Numbered from the stretch's first letter, positions 1-5,189 are shown. The stretch is 13,549 nucleotides of DNA from an uncultured Austwickia sp. (GCA_934678955.1 CAKUSI010000071.1:1-13549), one strand, 5' to 3'. Numbers and translations: made by a program. The notes: generated from the letters alone by a model not told the origin.

Positions 1-17
1 TCCTTCTTCTTCGCCAC
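1..17 (-). CDS. 5' end of a leftward gene, product unknown (partial)
   Basis: Only the first five codons are inside the window: a GTG start at 17-15 followed by Ala-Lys-Lys-Lys. The start is supported by a perfect AGGAGG ribosome-binding site at 28-23 (minus strand), five bases upstream of the GTG. The lysine-rich start is common in small basic nucleic-acid-binding proteins, but five residues cannot identify a family and no product is claimed. The gene diverges from the helix-turn-helix gene that starts at 163. Confidence 0.5.
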
Positions 18-76
18 GTCGGCCTCCTCTCGGTTCGGCCATGGGGTCAACCATCCGTTGACGCCGATGATGATGG

Positions 77-105
77 AGCCTGACAGAAGACGCGGCCGAA
101 GTCAA
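77..105 (-). promoter_or_regulatory. Possible -35/-10 promoter for the left-edge gene
   Basis: On the minus strand TTGACT (105-100) is followed after 17 bases by CAGGCT (82-77). The -35 is a good sigma-70-type match. The -10 keeps only the conserved A2 and T6. Transcription would start near 70 and give a leader of about 50 bases before the GTG at 17, which fits the presence of a ribosome-binding site there. This is inferred from motif and spacing only. Confidence 0.3.
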
Positions 106-126
106 CGGTCACTTGACGAACGCGTG

Positions 127-146
127 CGACGACGTATGCGTCGTCG
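127..146. promoter_or_regulatory. Inverted repeat, 8-bp arms, candidate operator
   Basis: CGACGACG (127-134) and CGTCGTCG (139-146) are perfect inverted arms separated by TATG. The repeat ends four bases before the TAGAAT -10 hexamer of the HTH gene, so it occupies its -35 region. A bound repressor would block that promoter. The downstream gene encodes a small HTH protein, so autoregulation is an obvious but untested inference. Confidence 0.45.
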
Positions 147-150
147 AGCG

Positions 151-156
151 TAGAAT
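151..156 (+). promoter_or_regulatory. -10 element of a leaderless promoter (HTH gene)
   Basis: TAGAAT matches the actinobacterial TANNNT -10 consensus. Six bases separate it from the GTG at 163, so the predicted transcript starts at or within a base of the initiation codon. No Shine-Dalgarno sequence is present. No good -35 is seen at the usual spacing; a TTGACG at 113-118 is too far away (32 bases). Confidence 0.5.
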
Positions 157-162
157 CGCGCC

Positions 163-474
163 GTGTCCCCGTCCTACCAGCGCCTCCGCAAGGATCTGGA
201 GGCTCTGGCCGACGCCCCGAACGCGTTGGCAGCCCTCGACGCCGGCCGCCGTCTGCGTGAGCGCGCCGAGGAGATCGAGCGGGACCTCGTCCTCGCGGCG
301 CGAACCGCGGGAGTCTCCTGGGCCAAGATCGGCAAGCTCTACGGGATGAGCAAGCAGGGCGCGCAGCAGCGCTTCCGAGACGCCACGCTCGATCGCCCCA
401 CCGACTCTGCGGCCGCGAGCCCCACCGTCCCCTCGGCCGAGAAGGCCGCCGAGCCAAAGGCATCGGCGACCTAG
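163..474 (+). CDS. Small helix-turn-helix protein
   Basis: This 103-residue protein has an N-terminal helical part (about residues 5-45, many Leu, Ala, Arg and Glu) leading into a helix-turn-helix. The motif spans residues 49-71: AGVSWAKIGKLYGMSKQGAQ followed by QRF. The pattern of Trp, Ile, Gly, Ser, then Gln-Ala in the recognition helix is common in small actinobacterial DNA-binding proteins. The C-terminal 30 residues are Ala/Pro/Ser-rich and probably disordered. The GTG start is chosen because a -10 hexamer ends six bases upstream, which makes a leaderless message likely. The gene stands alone, 96 bases before the first VapBC pair. It is likely a transcriptional regulator, possibly of itself through the inverted repeat at 127-146. 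The target is unknown. Confidence 0.7.
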   Translation: MSPSYQRLRKDLEALADAPNALAALDAGRRLRERAEEIERDLVLAARTAGVSWAKIGKLYGMSKQGAQQRFRDATLDRPTDSAAASPTVPSAEKAAEPKASAT

Positions 475-546
475 GAAGCCGAGGCGCTCGAGCGGATCCT
501 GGGCGCGGGCTGGCTGCGCATGTCCGGCGACGCGGTGCACTTGGCG

Positions 547-562
547 GTATCACCGGTGATAC
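547..562. promoter_or_regulatory. Perfect 16-bp palindrome, probable VapB1 operator
   Basis: GTATCACCGGTGATAC is a perfect palindrome with no spacer. Its right end overlaps the TACGGT -10 hexamer at 560-565, and it lies eight bases before the antitoxin ATG. Antitoxins of the Phd/VapB type bind such palindromes and repress their own operon, more tightly when complexed with the toxin. The operator role is inferred from position and symmetry. Confidence 0.7.
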
Positions 563-565
563 GGT
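560..565 (+). promoter_or_regulatory. -10 element of leaderless vapBC1 promoter
   Basis: TACGGT fits TANNNT and ends five bases before the ATG at 571. There is no Shine-Dalgarno sequence. The overlap with the palindrome at 547-562 means an operator-bound antitoxin would cover this hexamer. Confidence 0.45.
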
Positions 566-570
566 TGAGT

Positions 571-807
571 ATGGATAGTGTGACGGTGCGTGACTTGCGA
601 AACCGCAGCGCCGATGTGCTCGCCCGTGTGGCCCGTGGCGAATCCCTCACCGTGACGAAGGACGGCGACCCGGTGGCCGCCGTCGTCCCCTTGCCCCGAC
701 GCCCGCTTCACGTGTCGCAGCTGATCGCCCGCCGGCGCGTTCTGCCGCGCATCGATCCCGCGGCCCTGCGCCGGGACATCGACGAGGTGCTGGATCAAAG
801 CCTATGA
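571..807 (+). CDS. vapB1: Phd/YefM-family antitoxin (VapB1)
   Basis: This 78-residue protein begins MDSVTVRDLRNRSADVLARV and continues with GESLTVTKDGDPVAAVVP (residues 23-40). This is the Phd/YefM DNA-binding fold: a beta strand, the R-D-L-R-N helix, then paired strands around G-D-P-V-A. The C-terminal half (about residues 45-78, with R-R-D-I-D-E-V-L) is the flexible part expected to wrap the toxin. Its ATGA stop/start overlap with the PIN-domain toxin shows co-translation. The ATG at 571 is preferred over the upstream ATG at 520 because the family fold starts here, and the extra 17 codons would run through the palindrome and -10. Expected role: neutralise VapC1 and repress the operon. The gene number is a local label. 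Confidence 0.87.
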   Translation: MDSVTVRDLRNRSADVLARVARGESLTVTKDGDPVAAVVPLPRRPLHVSQLIARRRVLPRIDPAALRRDIDEVLDQSL

Positions 808-1235
808 GCCCGGAGAGCGGGGTTCTCGACGACCAGGCGATCCATGGGGTCCTCGACACGTCCGCCGTGATCGCGCTCGGAAACCTCGACCCCTCGTCGT
901 TACCGACCGAGCCACTCATCACCGCCATCACGCTGGCGGAACTGACCGTTGGGCCCTTGGTGGCCACGAGCGCGGCCGAACGCGCCGCCAGGCAGGCACA
1001 TCTCCAGCAGGCCGAGGCAGATTTCGATCCGCTGCCCTTCGACGCCGCGGCAGCTCGCACGTTCGGAAGGGTGGCCGCGTCCTTGCGCGCGGCCGGTCGC
1101 AAGCCCTCGGCTCGGGCGTTCGATGCGTTGATCGCGGCGACCGCCATGTCGCGCGACCTGCCGGTCTTCACGGCAAACCGCAGCGATTTCGAGGGCATCG
1201 AGGGACTCGACGTTCGAGAGGTCACGCCACGCTGA
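804..1235 (+). CDS. vapC1: PIN-domain ribonuclease toxin (VapC1)
   Basis: This 143-residue PIN domain is the usual VapC size. The acidic metal-binding site is intact: D18 in VLDTSAVIAL, E46 in ITLAEL, D107 in FDALIAATA and D128 in NRSDF, with N125 beside it. PIN toxins use Mg or Mn to cut RNA, often tRNA or rRNA, and so arrest growth when the antitoxin is degraded. The target here cannot be predicted. The ATG overlaps the antitoxin stop by four bases. The first 14 residues precede the PIN core, so an internal start is conceivable, but the overlap favours this one. All catalytic residues are present and there is no frameshift, so the pair looks functional. Confidence 0.88.
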   Translation: MSPESGVLDDQAIHGVLDTSAVIALGNLDPSSLPTEPLITAITLAELTVGPLVATSAAERAARQAHLQQAEADFDPLPFDAAAARTFGRVAASLRAAGRKPSARAFDALIAATAMSRDLPVFTANRSDFEGIEGLDVREVTPR

Positions 1236-1389
1236 CGGTCCGCCGAACCTCGACGAGGAGGCCGGCCTCGACGGCGGTGGCTGCGCTGATCGTCGGATTC
1301 CCGGCGGATCGTTGCATGACCGCCGGGACTTTCCCGGCGTCAAGGACTGGCTCTTGGACACCTACCTACGTGGCATCGCCGCGTCCTGA
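1231..1389 (+). pseudogene. Remnant of an unidentified gene (3' end only)
   Basis: In the frame through 1231 the translation runs from just inside the vapC1 3' end to a TGA at 1387-1389. It ends in a protein-like stretch: DFPGVKDWLLDTYLRGIAAS (residues encoded by about 1327-1386). There is no ATG or GTG start in this frame after the preceding stop near 1130; only a TTG is available. The composition, unlike that of out-of-frame GC-rich translations (mixed hydrophobic and charged, with Trp, Tyr and Leu), suggests the tail of a lost gene between two toxin-antitoxin modules. I do not recognise the family. It may also be chance. Confidence 0.3.
1321..1339 (+). terminator. Hairpin downstream of vapBC1, possible terminator
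   Basis: CGCCGGGA (1321-1328) and TCCCGGCG (1332-1339) form a perfect 8-bp GC-rich stem with a three-base loop, 86 bases past the vapC1 stop. No T-run follows, so it would be a non-classical actinobacterial terminator at best. The right arm is also repeated upstream (TTCCCGGCG at 1298-1306 and 1331-1339). Confidence 0.3.
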
Positions 1390-1446
1390 TCCCTCGTCCC
1401 CGACCGCTGGGTGTACGTGCACGGTGATCTTGTCCGTCGCGGTGCC

Positions 1447-1464
1447 GCATCACGATGCTATGAT
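1447..1464 (+). promoter_or_regulatory. Leaderless vapBC2 promoter with short inverted repeat
   Basis: TATGAT at 1459-1464 is a near-consensus -10 element ending six bases before the ATG at 1471, so the transcript probably begins at the start codon. Directly upstream, GCATC (1447-1451) and GATGC (1454-1458) form an inverted repeat with a two-base spacer abutting the -10. This is a plausible antitoxin operator. The -10 is one of the best in the window; the operator is weaker evidence. Confidence 0.5.
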
Positions 1465-1470
1465 GGGGCG

Positions 1471-1698
1471 ATGCGTACGACCCTCGATCTCGACGACACC
1501 GTGCTGGCCGCGGCCCGCGCCCTGGCCCGCAGTCGGGGGACATCACTCGGGGAGGCAGTGTCCGAACTTGCTCGTCGTGGCCTGAGACATCAGTCACGCG
1601 AAGCGGTCGACCTGTCGTACAGCCCGTTTCCCGTGATGGTCGGCGACGACACGGTTGTTGTCACCGACGAACTGGTGGCGGAACTGCGCGATGGTTGA
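1471..1698 (+). CDS. vapB2: Ribbon-helix-helix antitoxin (VapB2)
   Basis: This 75-residue protein begins MRTTLDLDDTVLAAARALAR and continues GTSLGEAVSELARRGL. This is the short beta strand plus two helices of a ribbon-helix-helix DNA-binding domain, typical of VapB partners of mycobacterial-type PIN toxins. The rest (about residues 42-75) holds a P-F-P-V motif and an acidic tail, D-E-L-V-A-E-L, expected to contact the toxin. The ATG at 1471 is chosen over an in-frame upstream GTG at 1411 because the RHH strand starts at once and a TATGAT -10 ends six bases before it. The 3' end overlaps vapC2 by eight bases. Role: neutralise VapC2 and repress the operon. Confidence 0.87.
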   Translation: MRTTLDLDDTVLAAARALARSRGTSLGEAVSELARRGLRHQSREAVDLSYSPFPVMVGDDTVVVTDELVAELRDG

Positions 1699-2131
1699 CC
1701 CCCGACCTGTGCTGTTCGACGTGAACGCCTTGGTCGCCTTGAGCCTGACGACGCATCAGCACCACGGGGCCGCCCACGCCTACCTCACGACGCTGCATCA
1801 TTCGTGGGCGACCTGCCCACTCACCGAGGCCAGCCTCTATCGGCTCCTGTTGAACCCTGCGGTGACAGGCTCCCAGCGTCGGGCGAGCGATGTCACCGCG
1901 ATCCTGCGCGGGATGCGCGCCGACCATCGGTGGGTGTACCTCTCCGATTCGTCGAGGCTGTGCGAGCCGCGTGTCGACGTGGCGGTCCTGATGGGCCATC
2001 AGCAGGTCACGGATCTGCACCTGGTGAACCTGGCCGCGTCGCACGGCGGGGTCCTCGCCACCTTCGACGCCGCCATCCCCACCTGGCTCGCGCCCGATGA
2101 CCGGCAGCACGTGGTGGTTCTTCCCGCGTGA
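1691..2131 (+). CDS. vapC2: PIN-domain ribonuclease toxin (VapC2)
   Basis: This 146-residue PIN domain resembles the Mycobacterium-type VapC subfamily. D10 lies in LFDVNALVAL, E47 in PLTEASLYRLLLNP, D108 in GHQQVTDLHLVNLAA and D126 in ATFD, so all four acidic positions are filled. The Q-V-T-D-x-H-L-V-x-L-A segment and the H-x-x-H-H-G-A-A-x-A-Y region near residues 22-31 are characteristic of that subfamily. It is expected to be a metal-dependent RNase held inactive by VapB2. Its ATG at 1691 lies inside the last codons of vapB2 (8-base overlap, different frame), showing translational coupling. It is unrelated in detail to vapC1, so the two modules are not a recent duplication. Confidence 0.88.
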   Translation: MVDPRPVLFDVNALVALSLTTHQHHGAAHAYLTTLHHSWATCPLTEASLYRLLLNPAVTGSQRRASDVTAILRGMRADHRWVYLSDSSRLCEPRVDVAVLMGHQQVTDLHLVNLAASHGGVLATFDAAIPTWLAPDDRQHVVVLPA

Positions 2132-2142
2132 AGGATGGTAGG

Positions 2143-2165
2143 CCCGGGGCCGGATCGAGCCCGGG
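2143..2165. terminator. Possible bidirectional hairpin between convergent genes
   Basis: The 40-base gap between vapC2 and the hydrolase gene holds CCCGGG at 2143-2148 and again at 2160-2165, able to pair as a 6-bp stem with an 11-base loop. No T-run is present on either side. A location between convergent genes fits a terminator, but the sequence is weak. Confidence 0.25.
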
Positions 2166-2171
2166 ACGCTG

Positions 2172-3075
2172 TCAGACCGGTTGGGGATCGACCTGACGGA
2201 CGGCCTCCACGATGGCCTGGGCGACTGCCGCCGGCTGCGACATCTGGGGGTTGTTTCCCGCCTCGATCACGATGAGGCGCATGTGGGCGTCTCGCGCTGC
2301 GAGCTGCTCCCCGCGCTCGATGAGGTCTGAGTCGAACCCCTCGGAGGTGAGGACGTTCACGTACGGGGCCGAGATCCGATGCAGCAGGCCGCTCTCGGGG
2401 TAGACGGCCGCCTCGGGATCCATCTGGTAGAGGCCGCGGAGCGTGTCCACCGTGGGGAGTCGTACGTAGCCCTCCTCCGTACGCTGGACGGTGCACGCGA
2501 GCCGATCCGCGAAGCGGGACTCCTCGTCGTCGATGAGGAAGTCCCTGATCGCGTTGCGGGCCAACGTCGCGAGGATCGGCTTCATGCCCTCCGGGTCGGC
2601 GCTCGTTCCCCCCCCGCAGCATTCGCGACTGCAAGCCCGCCATGACGTCGTCGCCGGTGAGGAACTCGAGGAACTCGGTGGTCTCCTCGCGGGTCCGCAG
2701 GCACCAGCCCCCGACCGAGACCACGGCGGAGGCGACATCCGGGCGGTCCGCGGCCGCCGCAGACACCAGGAACCCGGACAGGTCGAAGCCGACCAGTACC
2801 GGGCGCGTCAGCCCGAGGGCGGCCGCGATCTCCGGGATGACCGGCCAGATCCGGGAGGCGTCGGCGAGGGTCGTCGGCGACTGTCCGTGCCCGGGCAGCT
2901 CGACCGAGTACGAGCGGCAGGCCGTGGACGTCCCGGCGGCGACGAGCGCCAAACTCTCCGCGCAGAATCCCGGCGCGTGGAACATCAACGTATCCGCGCC
3001 GCTCCCCCCGAAATCGACGACAGACATGTCGCCGATCGCGGTGGAGACGGTCAGGCGTCGCTCGTGCAGTCCCAT
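2172..3075 (-). pseudogene. Alpha/beta-hydrolase-fold protein, frameshifted in a G8 run
   Basis: Two frames together encode one alpha/beta-hydrolase-fold protein. The N-terminal part (from the ATG at 3075) has a strand-HAPG oxyanion region at residues 33-36, ELPGHGQS (59-66) and a nucleophile elbow VGFDLSG (95-101). The C-terminal part, in another frame to the TGA at 2172, contains DRLACTV and EAGNNPQMSQP. The break lies at a run of eight C on the plus strand (2608-2615, G8 on the coding strand). Removing one G restores 300 continuous residues. The elbow has Asp98 rather than Ser. The usual late catalytic His position (G-H-N-P) reads G-N-N-P (N274), so even the repaired protein lacks a normal triad. 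Known family chemistry would be ester, epoxide or C-halide hydrolysis, but no substrate is claimed. It could be a real pseudogene, a phase-variable gene or a sequencing error. Confidence 0.75.
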
Positions 3076-3082
3076 ACGGTTC

Positions 3083-3088
3083 AGTATC
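3083..3088 (-). promoter_or_regulatory. Possible -10 of the hydrolase gene
   Basis: GATACT on the minus strand (3088-3083) ends seven bases before the ATG at 3075, with no Shine-Dalgarno sequence between. It matches four of six -10 consensus positions but lacks the leading T, so it is a weaker leaderless candidate than the others in the window. Confidence 0.3.
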
Positions 3089-3123
3089 GGCGAGCGGGTG
3101 GCGGATCTGACCCCACCTCCCCC

Positions 3124-3267
3124 TCACGCGACCAGCGTGTCGATTTTGTTGACGGCAGGGGAGGCTCCCTCGACGACGCCCATGTCGAGCACTTCCTGCA
3201 GCGTCTCGATCCGGTCGAAGGCGGCGGCCCAGGTTCGCGGTCCCAAGGGACAGGAATAGATGATGTA
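3124..3267 (-). pseudogene. Remnant of an unidentified gene (3' end only)
   Basis: On the minus strand, between an in-frame TGA at about 3268-3270 and a TGA at 3126-3124, the translation is protein-like. It includes TWAAAFDRIETLQEVLDMGV followed by V-E-G-A-S-P-A-V-N-K-I-D-T-L-V-A and stop. The first part would form an amphipathic helix. There is no upstream start with a ribosome-binding site, only an internal ATG 19 codons before the stop. I read it as the surviving C-terminal end of a lost gene, lying in the 243-base space between the hydrolase gene and pirin. I do not recognise the family, and chance cannot be excluded. Confidence 0.3.
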
Positions 3268-3318
3268 TCAACTATGTTCCACAAGTGATCAGTCACCAAG
3301 TCGCTCCAGGAGGAAGAC
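3268..3318 (+). promoter_or_regulatory. Pirin upstream region: -10-like hexamer and small inverted repeat
   Basis: This stretch is clearly less GC-rich than its surroundings. TATGTT at 3273-3278 could be a -10 with a start near 3285. GTGA (3285-3288) and TCAC (3293-3296) flank TCAG as a short inverted repeat at that point. An AGGAGG ribosome-binding site follows at 3308-3313. No convincing -35 is seen. The promoter call is an inference. Confidence 0.3.
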
Positions 3319-4092
3319 GTGACCACCACACTCGTACCGACCGTGGACGTGCGCCGCGCGTCCGACCGCTTCGTGACGCAGATCGACTGGCTGGACTCGA
3401 AGCACTCGTTCGCCTTCGGCCACCACCGCGACCCGCGCAACACGCACCACGGCCTGCTGCTGGTCAACAACGACGACGTCGTGGCTCCCGGCCGGGGTTT
3501 CGACACACACCCCCACCGGGACATGGAGATCGTGACCTGGGTCCTGCAGGGGTCGCTCGTCCACCAGGACTCCGAGGGGCACGCGGGCGTGATCTACCCC
3601 GGGCTGGCACAGCGGATGAGCGCAGGCACGGGCATCCTGCACTCCGAGAAGAACGACTCTTGGCGCTTCGACGCCTCCCACGCCGCGCACGAGGACCCGG
3701 TGCACTTCGTCCAGATGTGGGTGCTCCCGGACGAGAACGGCATCGCGCCCGGCTACGAGCAGTTGGAGATCGCCCCTGCGGCCCTGGATGGTCAGTTCGC
3801 GACGGTCGCCACGGGGATGGACCGGTACGCGGACGAGGCGGCGATCAGGATCAAGAACCGGTATGCGGCCCTGCACGCCGCTCGGCTGCAGCCAGGTCAG
3901 AGCGTGGAGCTGCCGGACGCGCCGTACCTGCACCTCTTCGTCCCGCGCGGTGGCGTCGACCTGGAGGGCACCGGAGCGCTGGCCACGGGGGACGCGGTGC
4001 GCTTCACCGCCTCCGGTGGGCAGCGGATCGTGGCCGCCGAGCCGGCGGAGATCCTCGTCTGGGAGATGCACGCGGGGCTTCGCAACGGCTGA
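3319..4092 (+). CDS. Pirin family protein (bicupin, metal-binding)
   Basis: This 257-residue protein is a bicupin of the pirin family. The metal-binding motif of the N-terminal cupin is clear: H64 and H66 in FDTHPHRDMEIVTWVLQG, then H108 and E110 in GTGILHSEKN, matching the His-His-His-Glu site of human pirin and E. coli YhhW. The second cupin (about residues 150-250) has no obvious metal ligands. Family members bind Fe and some have quercetin 2,3-dioxygenase activity; others act as redox or transcription cofactors. The natural substrate here is unknown and the protein is probably cytoplasmic. The GTG start has a perfect AGGAGG five bases upstream. The gene is monocistronic and diverges from the broken hydrolase gene. 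Confidence 0.9.
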   Translation: MTTTLVPTVDVRRASDRFVTQIDWLDSKHSFAFGHHRDPRNTHHGLLLVNNDDVVAPGRGFDTHPHRDMEIVTWVLQGSLVHQDSEGHAGVIYPGLAQRMSAGTGILHSEKNDSWRFDASHAAHEDPVHFVQMWVLPDENGIAPGYEQLEIAPAALDGQFATVATGMDRYADEAAIRIKNRYAALHAARLQPGQSVELPDAPYLHLFVPRGGVDLEGTGALATGDAVRFTASGGQRIVAAEPAEILVWEMHAGLRNG

Positions 4093-4093
4093 G

Positions 4094-4108
4094 GCGTTCA
4101 TCGAACGC
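4094..4108 (+). terminator. Hairpin just after the pirin stop codon
   Basis: GCGTTC (4094-4099) and GAACGC (4103-4108) form a perfect 6-bp stem with the loop ATC, two bases after the pirin TGA. Only A/T-richer sequence without a T-run follows (ATATCAAACA). It could terminate or stabilise the pirin transcript. Confidence 0.35.
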
Positions 4109-4147
4109 AGATATCAAACAGGTGTTCCCTTAGGGCCCGTTGCGCGG

Positions 4148-4153
4148 TAGCAT
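4148..4153 (+). promoter_or_regulatory. -10 element of leaderless promoter (DUF222 relic)
   Basis: TAGCAT fits TANNNT and ends six bases before the ATG at 4160, with no Shine-Dalgarno sequence. The promoter of the decayed HNH gene therefore appears to have survived although its coding region has not. Confidence 0.45.
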
Positions 4154-4159
4154 CGTTGC

Positions 4160-4607
4160 ATGTCAGGCCCCCTCTTCACCGCCGCATCTTCGACTACGGT
4201 CTCTGCTGCACCTGACGAGCTTGCTGCGCGCGAGGGGGTCGCTGGCGTGGTTACTCAGATCCGGGAGTGGCTGGGTGACGTCGACACCGCCCACATCGAC
4301 ACCGTCAACGTCGACGCCTCCGCAAGGACGACCTCCGCGGATCGGAGTCGGCTGATGGCTATCAGCGCCCTGGAGCGTTTGAAGAACGCTGCCTGCGCCG
4401 CTCAGGTCCGCCTGACAGGGCACTGGCCGCGGCGCTCACACGATCCGCGTGACCAGCCCGACCGGGCAGAGCTATACGAGTCAGGCGCCCCCGTTGCTCG
4501 GCGACGGCTGGCGACCACCTCGAAGAGGACTGGACTATCGTCTCTTGCCCCAGGGTCCGCATACATGCCTCGAGCTCGCGCTCGAAGCCTTCGCCCACGC
4601 TGCGTAG
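4160..4607 (+). pseudogene. DUF222/13E12-type HNH endonuclease, internally deleted
   Basis: The first ~87 codons (ATG at 4160) read like the N-terminus of DUF222 (13E12 repeat) proteins. They end in a helix LMAISALERLKNAACAAQVR (codons 65-84), the segment that opens the DUF222 domain. From about 4437 a different frame, ending at TAG 4605-4607, reads TIRVTSPTGQSYTSQAPPLL then LELALEAFAHAA. This matches the usual C-terminal tail after the HNH domain (V-T-S-P-T-G-x-x-Y-x-S-x-A-P-P). The whole middle, including most of DUF222 and the HNH nuclease, is missing. Intact relatives are typically 400-550 residues; only about 140 are left. The join is near 4420-4440 and also shifts frame. These genes occur in many copies in actinobacterial genomes, so recombination between copies is a plausible cause. 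Confidence 0.75.
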
Positions 4608-4617
4608 CCGTGTCTCT

Positions 4618-4851
4618 TCAGGCGCCGGCGACGGTCTCCACCCACAGCGCCACGATGTGGTCCCGGGTGAAGCTGACCGTCGCGGGCTCGGCGAAAGTGC
4701 GCGTAGTGGTGCCCATGACGACGATCTCGTAGCTGTCGATGTGCTCGTCGTGGATGAGGCGCTGCAGGTGGTCGTTGGGGTCACCTTCGAACGGGCGGGT
4801 CAGCCACTCGGTGCCGTCGACGGTGATCAGACGGACCTGCATGGTGGTCAT
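4618..4851 (-). CDS. Hypothetical 77-residue protein downstream of DUF3263
   Basis: This 77-residue protein starts at an ATG (4851-4849) with AGGAG five bases upstream. A second in-frame ATG lies three codons on. The ATG overlaps the TGA of the preceding DUF3263 gene (ATGA), so the two are translationally coupled. The sequence alternates hydrophobic and polar residues (M-Q-V-R-L-I-T-V-D-G; Y-E-I-V-V-M-G; D-H-I-V-A-L-W-V-E-T-V), which suggests a small beta-rich fold. It is acidic and lacks a signal peptide, membrane segment or cysteines. I do not recognise the family. The coupling implies a role linked to the DUF3263 protein, or to the same regulation. Confidence 0.7.
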   Translation of the reverse strand: MTTMQVRLITVDGTEWLTRPFEGDPNDHLQRLIHDEHIDSYEIVVMGTTTRTFAEPATVSFTRDHIVALWVETVAGA

Positions 4852-5123
4852 GGGTGCTCCTGGATGGGTGTGGATAGGTGGGAGGCGCGCAGCGTCCGCA
4901 TCGAGCGGAGCCTTGTGACCGTTTCCCGGTCGTAGGCGTAGGCCAGAGGGTCGTCCACCAGTGCCCGCAGGACGAGCGCGTAACCACCCGGGGTGAGTCC
5001 CAGGTCGCGCTGCGCGGCCTCGAACTTGTAGACCTGGGCACCGGGCGCCTGGCCCCACTCGCGCTCCAGGTCGATCACGGCCTTGTCCCGGCCGGACAAA
5101 CCTGCTGCTCGACGTCGTGGCAC
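4848..5123 (-). CDS. DUF3263 family protein
   Basis: This 91-residue protein matches the actinobacterial DUF3263 pattern: LSGRDKAVIDLEREWGQAPG (residues 9-28), then K-F-E-A-A-Q-R-D-L-G-L-T-P-G-G-Y-A-L-V-L-R-A-L-V-D-D-P and closing basic R-L-R-S-M-R-T-L-R. The middle region resembles a helix-turn-helix (L-G-L-T-P-G-G-Y), so DNA binding is possible, but no function is established for the family. The GTG at 5123 is chosen because the minus-strand sequence AGGGAGGTGG lies just upstream. An in-frame ATG at 5150 would add nine residues but has no ribosome-binding site. The gene lies 66 bases after the feo operon on the same strand and could be read through from it, though its strong ribosome-binding site suggests independent expression. 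Confidence 0.82.
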   Translation of the reverse strand: MPRRRAAGLSGRDKAVIDLEREWGQAPGAQVYKFEAAQRDLGLTPGGYALVLRALVDDPLAYAYDRETVTRLRSMRTLRASHLSTPIQEHP

Positions 5124-5189
5124 GTCCACCTCCCTCTCCCGCGCTCCCATCGGCAGCGGCGGGTCCCGACTGAGCCGGGCAGCCGGCGG

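Noticed and set aside
113..118. TTGACG as the -35 of the HTH gene
   Set aside because: It lies 32 bases from the TAGAAT -10, far beyond the usual 16-19. The hexamer 16 bases downstream (TATGCG) is a poor -10.
2141..2165. tRNA 3' end or T-arm (GGATCGAG flanked by GGGC/GCCC)
   Set aside because: Only a 4-bp stem with an 8-base loop can form, and there is no acceptor, anticodon arm or CCA context. More simply a hairpin between convergent genes.
2172..2738. C-terminal hydrolase piece as an independent gene
   Set aside because: Its first ~45 codons are an out-of-frame reading of the upstream half. Family similarity begins only after the G8 run, and there is no start with a ribosome-binding site there.
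4160..4732. Intact 190-residue protein from the ATG at 4160
   Set aside because: After about codon 87 the frame is an out-of-frame reading of the HNH tail and then antisense to the 77-residue gene. The true tail is in another frame ending at 4607.
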